A stretch of 64,000 bases of DNA, taken from Fulvia fulva (taxonomy: Eukaryota > Ascomycota > Dothideomycetes > Mycosphaerellales > Mycosphaerellaceae). The translations under genes and the position numbers were made by a program. Below the pieces are notes generated by a model. The model saw nothing but the letters and a program-made list of their open reading frames with translations, searched no databases and had not been told where the DNA came from. Shown here in pieces: positions 53,318 through 62,243 of this stretch. The stretch is taken from assembly GCF_020509005.1 (NCBI RefSeq), contig NC_063017.1, positions 4,402,001 to 4,466,000 on the forward strand, read 5' to 3'. The first letter of the stretch is position 1. Every line of letters begins with the position of its first letter.

Positions 53318-54727
53318 TCATCTCTTGGCAGGCTGTCTGATCGCGGCGGCCTCGTCCTCGAGAGTATTCGCAGATCGCTTCTTTCCCGCTGAAAGGTCCG
53401 AAATGGCATCGACAGCTTCTTGCAAGATCTCCTTTTCGCCCTGCATGACGGCTCGGGCCATCTCGCGCCGTCTTTCATCGACGTGTCCATCGTCGACACT
53501 GGTAGGGTATGCCGCATAGCGATAGACCAAGATGGTACGCAACAGCTTCTTGGCCTCCGTCGTCAAATCTGGCCTTGGGAGTTTGTCCTTCTTCTTCAGC
53601 TTGTCGAACTCGGCCTTCGGCGTCGCAAGCAAGTTGAGCAGTACGCAAAGCTCCTCCGGGAATTGTCCGTCTTCGCTGTCTCCACGAGAGATGTCGTAGC
53701 CATCATCGACGGCACCCTGCTCATCTGCGTATTGCCATCTTTCGTCGAGCTCTTTACCCGGCAATCCCGCTTTCTCCTTGATCAGTTCTGCTGGTATCTC
53801 AACCACATCGTACTGAGCATAGTTGTTCGTGACGTATCCATATCTTCGCAGCAAGTCTGCCCGAGGCAGGGAGCCGAAGTCGTTGTACAGTTCTTCGCCA
53901 GCCTTGACTGGCTTGATCGTCTTCATGACCACTTTGTCATCTTCGTAGAATAGCTTGGCGTTGTTGCGGTCGGCGTCGGCATTGAGCATATCTGCGAGAG
54001 GCACCATGCCCTTTGGGAGCGTCGCTCCAGCGTCCGAGTCTTCTTCCCACTCTTCCTCGTCACTCTTCGCTTGGTCCGAGCTCTTCTCTAGGTCGAAGGC
54101 ATATGCCATGATCGTCGAGCCCATGCGATGGCAAAGTCGTAGCAAATCTTCGTTGCTCAAGCTGATGTTCTTGTTGATCTTCCCGATGACAGGTATCAGC
54201 TGTTCGCTGAAGACTGCATCTGCGCCTTCTTTGCCAATCTTGTCAACGACCGTGCTGCCCTCCAAGCATTGAAGCTCGGCGTCGGACCAGAACATCAGAC
54301 TGTCGAATGATTCGGGGAGAACGTCGAAGTATGGCTGCCATCGTGACTGTGGACCATCAAGGTACTCCAGGACCATGACTACGATGAGGGACAGCCATGG
54401 ATCGTCAACCTCTTTCAGTGCCGCTTCGCCATTGCTTGAAGTCTCTGTGGTCAGTATTATCGATCGCGGTATGCTGAACAACTCCTCGTCTTCGTTGAGA
54501 TCTTGGACAGCCACTACTCGCATCTGTTAGATCTCCCAATACTCCTCGGCGCCGTCCACCCGTGTGTAAGACAGAATCGTACCAACACCTCGACCTGCAT
54601 TCTGCAGTCTCAGATCGTCCAATTTGATCTTCGCGGAGATTGAAGCACCGTTCTCCTTCAGCCAGTTGACGAATACCTTTGATCTCTCTTGGAAGCCATC
54701 CTCTTCGCTCGTATCCATTCGTTCCAT
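53318..54727 (-). CDS. SET-domain protein lysine methyltransferase, Rkm4-like (two exons)
   Basis: A predicted 446-residue methyltransferase using S-adenosylmethionine. Yeast Rkm4 and fission yeast Set13 methylate ribosomal protein Rpl42; the substrate here is inferred. Exon 1 is 54727-54583, and a 69 bp intron (54582-54514, GTACGA...AGTAG) joins NAGRGV to VAVQDLNEDEELFSIPRS, restoring the conserved GRG-xx-A start of the SET domain. Later motifs are VPLADMLNADADRNNA and GEELYNDFGSLPRADLLRRYGY, the SAM-binding and catalytic Tyr region of split-SET enzymes. A Rubisco-LSMT-type C-terminal domain follows. The intron is my own call from the homology pattern; the frame alone would start at the ATG at 54523 without the GRG motif. 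Confidence 0.85.
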
Positions 54728-55088
54728 GGCTGCTCGGTGTGCGAATATGCAGGTAGTGTGGTCGTGCGTTGTAAAGAAGAGCTAAGAGTCGGTAGGTGCC
54801 GAGCACTGAGCTGGACCCTGCATTTGCCTGCCGCACTTCAGCCTTGACAACCAAAAGTGCCTTCGGTCTGAATGACACTGTGGATAGTTGTGGTCTTGGG
54901 AATCAATTCATAGAGCACCGTATCCTTTGATATACAGACTGACGGTGATAGCTAATGATTCCGTACGATTGATAGGAACCCGCACGACGAACGGTCACAA
55001 CATGCACGCGATGAGAACTTTCTGAGCATGATGCTTTGGTGCCCGGAGAGATACATACTCCTGCCCATGCACGAGAGAAACAACCCTT
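54728..55088. other. intergenic region
   Basis: It lies between the 5' end of the SET gene and the 3' end of the oxidoreductase relic. No gene or notable structure is seen. Confidence 0.5.
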
Positions 55089-56452
55089 TCAAGCCAACTT
55101 CGTTTCAAACTTGCCCGTCGCCTTCATATTCGACAGTCCCTCCGCTCCACTCGTATCTTCAGCATCCATGAACCCGGCAATCCTTCCCTTCGGATCCCAC
55201 TTCTTCCTAACATCCATCAACCTCTTTCCCGCGTCCTCACTCCAATACTTCGTCGGCCTCAGTGCAAAGTCAGCATCCCCGAGACACGAGCCAACAGTAT
55301 ACGGATCCAACTCCTCCTCAATATCATGCACCCACTTCTTATGAAAGGGATCTTCTTCAGGATTAGTATATGAAGCATACCACGCGACGTAGTGGTCGGA
55401 ACTCACCGACCAGGCCATGTCTTCGTAAGTCTCATGACTGGCTGGGTAGACCGGGTACCAGACCATGATGCCTTCGGCTGGCAAGGAAGTGGCGCGTTTG
55501 CGGATTGTGGTGACGACGTCGACGGAGTTCTCCAGGAAGCTGTTCAAGGTGATCCAGCGGCGGGGTTTGGAATATGCTTCGGGTGTTTCGGCGAGGTCGT
55601 AGCATTTGTCGGAGTCAGTCTTCTCCATCTCTTGAGCTTGGAGGAGAGACCCAGTCGGGTGCGTCTCGGAGACGATTTCTAGGTTCTGCTTGGCTTGTTC
55701 GTCTGTCGAAGCCAATGATTGGAGGCCTATGAGTATCACATAGCCTTCGGTGGCAAGGCTGGAGATGTGAGCGAAGGGCTCGACGAGTGGGTCTAAGGCA
55801 GGATCTGGAGTCTTTGTCAGCTTCGGCGTGGATTGAATTACTGAAGTATACTGACCTCGTTCAGCCAGTGCATGACCTCGTCGTATGCAGCAATGGGATA
55901 TATGTATGTACTGCTTCAGTGCCCTGGGAGTCCTGGCAACGTCTTGATGTAGAAGCGAGTGACAATGGCTGGGAAACCTTCGCATCATCAGTGGATTCAA
56001 CGAACATTTCGATCGCCCGTGGCTTAGTCTACCTGGCCCTGACCCGCGTGCTGCCCAATACAGATCGGCGTTATTATCTTTGTCACAGTGTAAAACTCTC
56101 CTGTGGCGGTTACGACATCGACTCCGACGACGAAGCGACACGTGGGGCCGAACGTCTACACAACATATTGATCAGTGCAAGTAATCAAGATACACGACAG
56201 CGACCAACTAACCCGCACGGGATAACCCATGCCGCCCTGCAGAAGAAACCCTCCCATGCCCACCTCACCACAATGACCAGCCGGTAGGAAACGATTGCGC
56301 TCCTTCAGGAAGCGGCATATTTCTCTGCTGGTAGTCGCAGGCGAGGCTTCGACAACCTCCGTGTCTTGATTATACTTGATGTAGCCAAAGTTGAAGAAAT
56401 CGATGAGGAGTCCGCGGATTTCAAAGACCCTTTGGTAGACAACTGAACTCAT
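55089..56452 (-). pseudogene. FAD-linked oxidoreductase (BBE type), truncated and frameshifted
   Basis: Remains of a berberine-bridge-enzyme-like FAD oxidase. It keeps LPAGHCGEVGMGGFLLQGGMG of the FAD-binding domain, VVGVDVVTATGE, CDKDNNADLYWAARGSGPG, the substrate region, and a C-terminal BBE block with YWSEDAGKRLMDVRKKWDPK. The first ~150 residues of a normal protein, including the flavin-linking region, are absent. GT-AG introns can be placed after GGMGYP, after GSGPG and after MHWLNE. Even so, frames shift near the TTTT at about 56087 and twice near 55915-55950, with a TGA in one frame. I judge it a decayed gene; several sequencing errors are the alternative. Start given at the first ATG of the 5'-most fragment. 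Confidence 0.65.
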
Positions 56453-57201
56453 TGCGCTACAATCTAATGACTTCAAGCCTGGATTTACCCAGGCTTTCGT
56501 GCTGGGCACGCACGGTCATGAAAAAGGGGCATGCCGTATGGCTCGTCTTGCGCTGCCCCAATTTGTGTTCAAGTGGTCCGTGAAAGGAACCTTAGGGCTC
56601 CACACCCATACACATCTTCGGCGGAGGAAGTGCTGGCGTTCGATGTACTGCTTGCAACAGAAGTTCCCCTGGCGTTGATCCCCTCAGCGATTGATCCGAT
56701 GCAGTTCACACTCTTTCACAGACTATGGGGGTCCTCCCACAACATGTCTGTCAGTAATGCCTCTAAACCTGATTGTCGTCCTGGCATCGCCTTTGAGTGA
56801 GAGCTCGGATGACTTTCGCCATATCACATTCTGCTGACAATGCTTGGGATATGCTATGCGGTCGAAGTGTAGTCGCATACACTCCAGAGCGACGGTAGTC
56901 CTGGCCACAGGTGAAGAAGATGTCAACAGGAGGCGCGGCTTCGCGATGTTTCCGTCTGTGGCGCAACAAAACGTGACCAGCGCTTGGCAAGCGATTGGTA
57001 ACCAGTGTTTCTTCTGGCAGACCTTGCCCAACTCGTCCCTCCTCGGCGAAGTGGCTTGCACCCTCCTCGAAGACGCGCTGCGCTTATACGGTATAGGAGC
57101 TTTCGTAGGGACTCACGGTAGGTGGATCTGGTTCTGTTGTATTTCTACATGTTGCGACAGCAGGGACACGATGGCATAGCAAGAGCAGAAACGCAGCGAC
57201 C
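56453..57201. other. divergent region before the tyrosinase
   Basis: It contains a short in-frame extension of the oxidoreductase relic (to about 56509) and probably the tyrosinase promoter. I see nothing else. Confidence 0.45.
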
Positions 57202-58320
57202 ATGTGGCCGTTCAAGAAGGAGCAGGAATACCATGTGGTAGCAGGAGAAGATGTGTCGCCAATAAGTGAGCCGGAGAGCGTTGTCTCGGCGGCACCATCA
57301 GAAAAGCGCGTCGCCAAAGGGCATATTGCTGGCTACGTGACCGGTGTCGTCGTTGCCATAGCCGTGGCAGCAATCGCAATCATCCTCGTCCTCACCATCT
57401 TCCGGACCTTATTCGCCCCGACGCCCATCGCAGACGACATCGACGACGGAAAATGCAGACGCCGACACGAATGGCGCACCCTCAGCGCAACGCAGCAACA
57501 GGACTACATCTCCGCCGTGCGCTGCCTCCAGTCCACGCCCTCGCCCTTTCTCAAACGCAACGGTACTACGGCGTACGATGACTTTCCCTGGCTCCACAGC
57601 CATGTAGGCTACTCGACACATCACAGCGCAGCGTTTCTGCCCTGGCATCGGTACTTCTTGGCGATATATGAGATGGCACTGAGGGAAGCTTGCAGGTACA
57701 ATGGAGGGTTGGTGTACTGGGACTGGACATTGGATTCCCATGCGCTTGAGAAGAGCCCAGTCTTCGACGCAAGCTCTGGATTCGGTGGTGACGGTGAAGT
57801 GGGTGCTGAAATCACCGTTGGTAGAACCGGACGCTGCGTCGTAGATGGACCTTTCGCTCACACACGAGTGAACTACTACGATATCAAGTATGCGCCGCAC
57901 TGTCTATCTCGCGGATTCCGGAATATAGCGGGCGAGCTGGGACATATTGACGGCAAGGACGTCAGCCCCCAATCGGTGGAGGAAGTGCTATCTGCAGGGA
58001 CCTACGATAAGTTTGTGAAGCTTATGGAGAGTCGTGTCCACGACGTGATACCGTTCGGAATCGCTGGTGACTTCGAGACCTTCTCTGCACCGTACGATCC
58101 ACTGTTCTTCCTACACCACACTCAGCTCGATCGACTGTGGTGGCTGTGGCAGCAGCGATCGCCGGAGCGGTTTCTTTGGGCGTATGGAGGTCATAAGTCA
58201 CGGCATACGATGGGATTGGCCAGCTTAGAGGATGACCTGGAGTATCGTGGACTGGCTGATGATGTGAAAGTGAAAGATGTGATGAATACTGAGACGGGCG
58301 TGTTATGTTACAGATACTGA
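57202..58320 (+). CDS. membrane-anchored tyrosinase-domain protein
   Basis: A 372-residue single-exon protein of the type-3 copper family, which oxidises phenols to quinones. A short cytosolic N-terminus is followed by a membrane segment (about residues 43-67), so the catalytic domain should face the lumen or outside. The CuA site has LHSH (132-134) and HHSAAFLPWHRYFLAIYE (140-157). CuB has VHDVIPFGIAGDF (H280) and DPLFFLHHTQLDRLWW (from 299). The second His of the usual CuB H-x3-H pair is Pro284. I recall an HxxIP variant in some fungal tyrosinase-like proteins, so this may be a subfamily trait. The start ATG at 57202 lies in a good context. UstQ-like cluster enzymes share this length, but no RiPP precursor is seen nearby. 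Confidence 0.88.
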   Translation: MWPFKKEQEYHVVAGEDVSPISEPESVVSAAPSEKRVAKGHIAGYVTGVVVAIAVAAIAIILVLTIFRTLFAPTPIADDIDDGKCRRRHEWRTLSATQQQDYISAVRCLQSTPSPFLKRNGTTAYDDFPWLHSHVGYSTHHSAAFLPWHRYFLAIYEMALREACRYNGGLVYWDWTLDSHALEKSPVFDASSGFGGDGEVGAEITVGRTGRCVVDGPFAHTRVNYYDIKYAPHCLSRGFRNIAGELGHIDGKDVSPQSVEEVLSAGTYDKFVKLMESRVHDVIPFGIAGDFETFSAPYDPLFFLHHTQLDRLWWLWQQRSPERFLWAYGGHKSRHTMGLASLEDDLEYRGLADDVKVKDVMNTETGVLCYRY

Positions 58321-58709
58321 TGAAGTCCGGATTTTTTGAGGCAGCTTGTAAATCATCAAATGCTGGTGTCGAGCCTACCTGTCGCCGAACACGTCATCAT
58401 TTGACCAAGTAAGGACCTTGCCCCCAACACGCGTTGTCAGGAGATTGGCTTAGACCGAGGGTGGCCATATTCACGCCACAAGGCGACGCACCCTACCTGT
58501 AGAATTCTTTAAAGGATTGCAAGGCTCTGGCGCCACCGAAAAGTCACAAGTCGCGCGATACGCAAAACGCCCAACACCACAACGGTGGTGAGCTTGCAAA
58601 GCACGATCAACATGGTATATGTTTGTCCGCAGAGGCATTCGCCATACGGCCCCTGTCTAGTCCAGTCGGGTTCCTCACCTCCCAGGCTCTATCACCCAAC
58701 TCTTCCACT
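58321..58709. other. intergenic region
   Basis: Between the tyrosinase gene and the small unknown gene. No gene seen; probably the promoter of the latter. Confidence 0.45.
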
Positions 58710-59132
58710 ATGCCAACACCAAGGAGCATCCTCACAATCCGCCTCTCAAAACACCTCAACCCCCCCATCGCCTCCATCCTAGCCAGAGACTGGTGCAGAG
58801 CCCCCCAAATCGCTGCATACTTCGACAACATTGGCTGCGACGTCGAATACCATAATTTCCAGCAGCGTCTTGTCGACATCCGCAAGATGCTCAACGCACG
58901 CGACTGGGCTGGGGTGTTGGTGGGATGGTGCTTGAGGGTTATTCTAGACCGTGCTGAGATGTTTGAGCAAGTTGTGGCGGTCTGTCATGAGGAGCTTGCG
59001 GGGAAGGAGACGAGGGTCATGGTTAGTACGGGTCCGGATAATTTGGTGGAGACGACATTGAGGGGGTTTCCGGTGGAGGGGAGAAGAGGGGAGCGGAGCG
59101 GAGAGCTTGAAGAGCATACCGGCTGTCGGTGA
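58710..59132 (+). CDS. small protein of unknown function
   Basis: A 140-residue frame from the ATG at 58710; it is open 29 codons further upstream only from a TTG. I do not recognise it. It is Arg-rich, without a signal peptide or membrane segment, and looks helical (FQQRLVDIRKMLNARDWAGV, then WCLRVILDRAEMFEQVVAVC). The third-base pattern looks coding, whereas the C-terminal ~25 residues (GRRGERSGELEEHTGCR) are less convincing and an intron could end the true protein earlier. An overlapping minus-strand frame at 58607-58894 seems to be its shadow. Confidence 0.45.
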   Translation: MPTPRSILTIRLSKHLNPPIASILARDWCRAPQIAAYFDNIGCDVEYHNFQQRLVDIRKMLNARDWAGVLVGWCLRVILDRAEMFEQVVAVCHEELAGKETRVMVSTGPDNLVETTLRGFPVEGRRGERSGELEEHTGCR

Positions 59133-59321
59133 GGTAGAGAACAGGATTGATGAGAGTGGCAATTGCTGATGTACGAGTGTCATTAGGCATTGGCTCAGAT
59201 TTGCTGCGAAGGTTCGTCATCGCCTGGCTTATGAGTACTGTGATCGAACTCGAGAGATTAAGCACTCATGGCATATCTCTCACTGAACGCTCCCTCGTTC
59301 TGTTGGTGAAGGACATACAAA

Positions 59322-59948
59322 TCAGGCCCAGACCTCATCATGAATGAGAACATACCCCGGCTGTTGCGCTACACGCTCACACCATGCCTTGACACTAGGC
59401 CATTGACTCAGATCAAACCCGGCTTGACCACACACATGCGTATAAGCATACAACGCCACATCCGCAAGACTGAACTTCTCCCCAACGAAATACGGTCGAC
59501 TAGCAAGATGCTGCTCCATAATCCCCAGTGCTGTCTCCCCTGCCTGTCGCTTCGATTCTACCTGACTCTTCTTCGCCTCGTCCACATTCTCCAGACCCAT
59601 GACTCTAGACCAGAAACGCAAGGACCCCAAATTCGGCTCGATTTGATACTGCTCGAAAAAAATCCAGCGCAGCATTTCAGCGTGGTGAAGTCGGTCGGTC
59701 GGGATTAGGGCGCTGCCAGTGGCGAGGTAATAGAGTGCTGCTCCGCTTTCTGGGAGGAATGTGTCGGAGCCGATTTGGAGGATTGGGACGCTGCCATTCG
59801 CGCTGATGTTGGAGAGGAAGTGGGGTGTTCTGCTTTCGCCTTTCAGGAGGTCGTATTCTTTTAGGGAGATTTTGATGTTAAGGATGGCGGCTGCGGGGCG
59901 GATCTTGTAGGAGTTACCAGATGGCTGGTATTGGTAAGATGAGGTCCT
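59322..59948 (-). CDS. glutathione S-transferase, 5' end unresolved
   Basis: The open frame from 59948 to 59322 encodes a GST that would conjugate glutathione to electrophiles. The thioredoxin-like N-terminal domain is seen as YQPSGNSYKIRPAA, then LLKGESRTPHFLS, then ANGSVPILQIG and ESGAALYYLA. The helical C-terminal domain has MLRWIFFEQYQIEPNLGSLR, YFVGEKFSLADVALYAY (the conserved N-capping-box/SLADV segment) and WPSVKAWCERVAQQPGY. The length is normal except that no ATG lies between the first conserved Tyr and an in-frame TGA at 59949-59951. A short first exon further right, or a broken start, is required; I could not place it. Confidence 0.7.
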   Translation of the reverse strand, partial: RTSSYQYQPSGNSYKIRPAAAILNIKISLKEYDLLKGESRTPHFLSNISANGSVPILQIGSDTFLPESGAALYYLATGSALIPTDRLHHAEMLRWIFFEQYQIEPNLGSLRFWSRVMGLENVDEAKKSQVESKRQAGETALGIMEQHLASRPYFVGEKFSLADVALYAYTHVCGQAGFDLSQWPSVKAWCERVAQQPGYVLIHDEVWA

Positions 59949-60861
59949 TCATGTTGATAAAGTGTACTTTGTCTCGCAGTGATGAAGACAGCTATCCAGT
60001 CAGTAGCAAGATGACTTTCGAAGTCGATATGGGTGGTGTTAATCAATGCCAGGATTCTTTGCTCCACTGCGGCTGAACACACATGCCTACCTGTACTCCT
60101 CCTTCGCGGCTGGATCCGAGGCCTGGCCCTTTTCACCTGTTCACGTGGGCCGTCGACATCTTCGTCACCTGCAACCGGACCCACCGGATATACTTAAGTA
60201 TAAGAATATGCAGCGCGCTATAGTTGGTCTTCTGACAGGAACATTGCAGGGTCGATGTTGTGGTCATCCGGCCGTACAGCTCCAGCCGCTTCCTGTTCCT
60301 CTTCTATGCTGTCATCGAGGCAGGATTGGGTGGCGCTACAGGGCATTGCACTGTCGCATTCGCAATTGCGGCCGTTACGAAGAACGAAGAGTCGCTGTAG
60401 GGCTCAATTCTGAAGTCCTCGGGGCGAGCAGAAATGTCATTCTTTGGTAAGATAGGTGTAGGTTGGATGTCGGTCCGTTGAGAAAGAATACAAACGGAGG
60501 TCGGGAATTTTGTGAAGCTGCGACCGGCACTAGACTTCCCGAGGCCACGAGGGAGCGTTACGCTAAGACTCTGGGCTGTGCTTGGACAGGCAGTCACAAT
60601 CTCGACATCCTGCCGCTACATATTGACAATCATTTTCTCACATTCACGACCTCTTCACACCTGCAACGAAGACCCTATACCGGCCTATTTGCGCACACAT
60701 ATCGTCCTCGAGCATGATCGCCGCCTCCGAAGTGTGAATCTGGACCCCGCGCCCCGCATAAAGAAGCGCGTCAACAATTTCTCCAGGCTGCAACAGGAAA
60801 AAGGATAACATTACACAGCCTTTCCCACGGATTGAGCACGTGAAGTGCACTCTTATTCGCC
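59949..60861. other. divergent intergenic region
   Basis: It lies between the GST 5' end and the MIPC synthase start. It may hold a short first GST exon that I could not identify, and both promoters. Open frames here show no domain. Confidence 0.4.
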
Positions 60862-61887
60862 ATGCGACGCCCCCTGGTCATCTTCCTGGTCATAATATTT
60901 GCCGTGCTCCTCTTCCTGATACACTTAGTTTGGACACTGCTGGAACTACTCGTCATCACTGGCATACAAGACGCCATAACGAAGGAGGAACTGCCTGCGA
61001 TCGGCGCCGAAGACAAAATCACCGCGAAACCCCTAATACCGAAAATCATTCACCAGACGTATATCAACACAAGCATCCCCGAAGTATGGCAGGACGCGCA
61101 GGCGAGTTGCAAGACCCTGCATCAGAAGAGCGATGGCTGGGAGTATAAGCTGTGGACAGACAAGATGAGCGTCGATTTCATTGAAGAAGAATACCCAGAG
61201 TTCTTGGAAACTTTCAAGGGCTATCAATACCCTATCCAGCGCGCCGACGCGATACGATACTTTGTGCTGGATCACTTTGGAGGCATATACATCGATCTGG
61301 ACGACGGATGCAACCGACCTCTTGAACCTCTCCTATCGTACCCAGCATTTGTACGGAAGACAGTGCCCACGGGTGTGAGCAACGATGCCATGGGTGCCGT
61401 ACCGGGCCATCCTTTCTTCAAGCGCGTAATCCAGGAATTGGAGCGCTACGATCGCAGCTGGATCTTACCGTATATCACCGTCATGGCAAGCACGGGACCA
61501 TTGTTCCTGAGTGTTATCTGGCGGCACTACAGCGACGAAGGCTTGAACGTGGGCGACGGCGCAGACGGCGGTCGCATCAGGATCATCTTCCCGGAAGAGT
61601 ACAATAGCCATCCTTGGAGCTTCTTCACCCACCATCTTGGCAACAGTTGGCATGGCTATGACGTTCAGCTGATCTTCTGGATGGCACGAAACTGGGTGCT
61701 CTTAACATTCATTGGCCTCGTCGTTGGCATCAGCGCCATTCTACTCGGCTGGTGGAGTTATCACCGTTACTTCCTCGCGCCAACGGACATTCCCCAGTGG
61801 AAGAAGAAATCCGTGCGGGACCGGCTAGCATTCTGGTCGAACCGACATCAAAGTGAATACGAGCTCGTCAATCGACACGAGCCTTGA
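60862..61887 (+). CDS. mannosyl phosphorylinositol ceramide synthase catalytic subunit, SUR1/CSH1-like
   Basis: A 341-residue GT32-family Golgi enzyme that transfers mannose from GDP-mannose to inositol phosphorylceramide, making MIPC. An N-terminal signal-anchor lies at residues 5-32. The GT32 core starts at PKIIHQTYINTSIPEVW (60-76). The block PIQRADAIRYFVLDHFGGIY precedes the metal-binding DxD at 145-147 (IDLDDG). Two C-terminal membrane helices are near 274-308, where yeast Sur1 also has membrane segments. All conserved blocks are present without frameshift. Csg2 is the regulatory partner in yeast. The start ATG at 60862 is directly followed by the basic-hydrophobic anchor. Confidence 0.9.
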   Translation: MRRPLVIFLVIIFAVLLFLIHLVWTLLELLVITGIQDAITKEELPAIGAEDKITAKPLIPKIIHQTYINTSIPEVWQDAQASCKTLHQKSDGWEYKLWTDKMSVDFIEEEYPEFLETFKGYQYPIQRADAIRYFVLDHFGGIYIDLDDGCNRPLEPLLSYPAFVRKTVPTGVSNDAMGAVPGHPFFKRVIQELERYDRSWILPYITVMASTGPLFLSVIWRHYSDEGLNVGDGADGGRIRIIFPEEYNSHPWSFFTHHLGNSWHGYDVQLIFWMARNWVLLTFIGLVVGISAILLGWWSYHRYFLAPTDIPQWKKKSVRDRLAFWSNRHQSEYELVNRHEP

Positions 61888-62243
61888 GGTGTAGAGTTGT
61901 TGGATTGTTGTTTAGCGAGCGAAGGCGTTGGAGGCGCGATCTCGTGTGGGTTCGAAAGCCGAACTGGCGATGTCTGTAGATAGGAGCCATCTCAAACACG
62001 AAATTTCAGGATCAATCATTTCTATCTGTACAGTGTCATAATTTACCGGGATCTGAAGTAGGGAATAGCAGAAGCTGTTGCTTTCTTGTCAGTGTCGAAT
62101 TGCCGCCGCTTTTGATATAGTGGCACCATTGTCTCTGCCTTCAAGGACTGTTACAACACCATGTCCTTGTTAACGGATTACTACACTCGATACATGTCCA
62201 TCCGCATGGGGCTGGTCGCGCACTCGCCACAGAGCGAGTACCT
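61888..62243. other. convergent intergenic region
   Basis: 3' flanks of the MIPC synthase and transcription factor genes. Nothing else seen. Confidence 0.5.

Noticed and set aside
60304..60597. 97-codon minus-strand frame between GST and SUR1-like gene
   Set aside because: No recognisable domain, not clearly started by ATG, in a likely promoter region.
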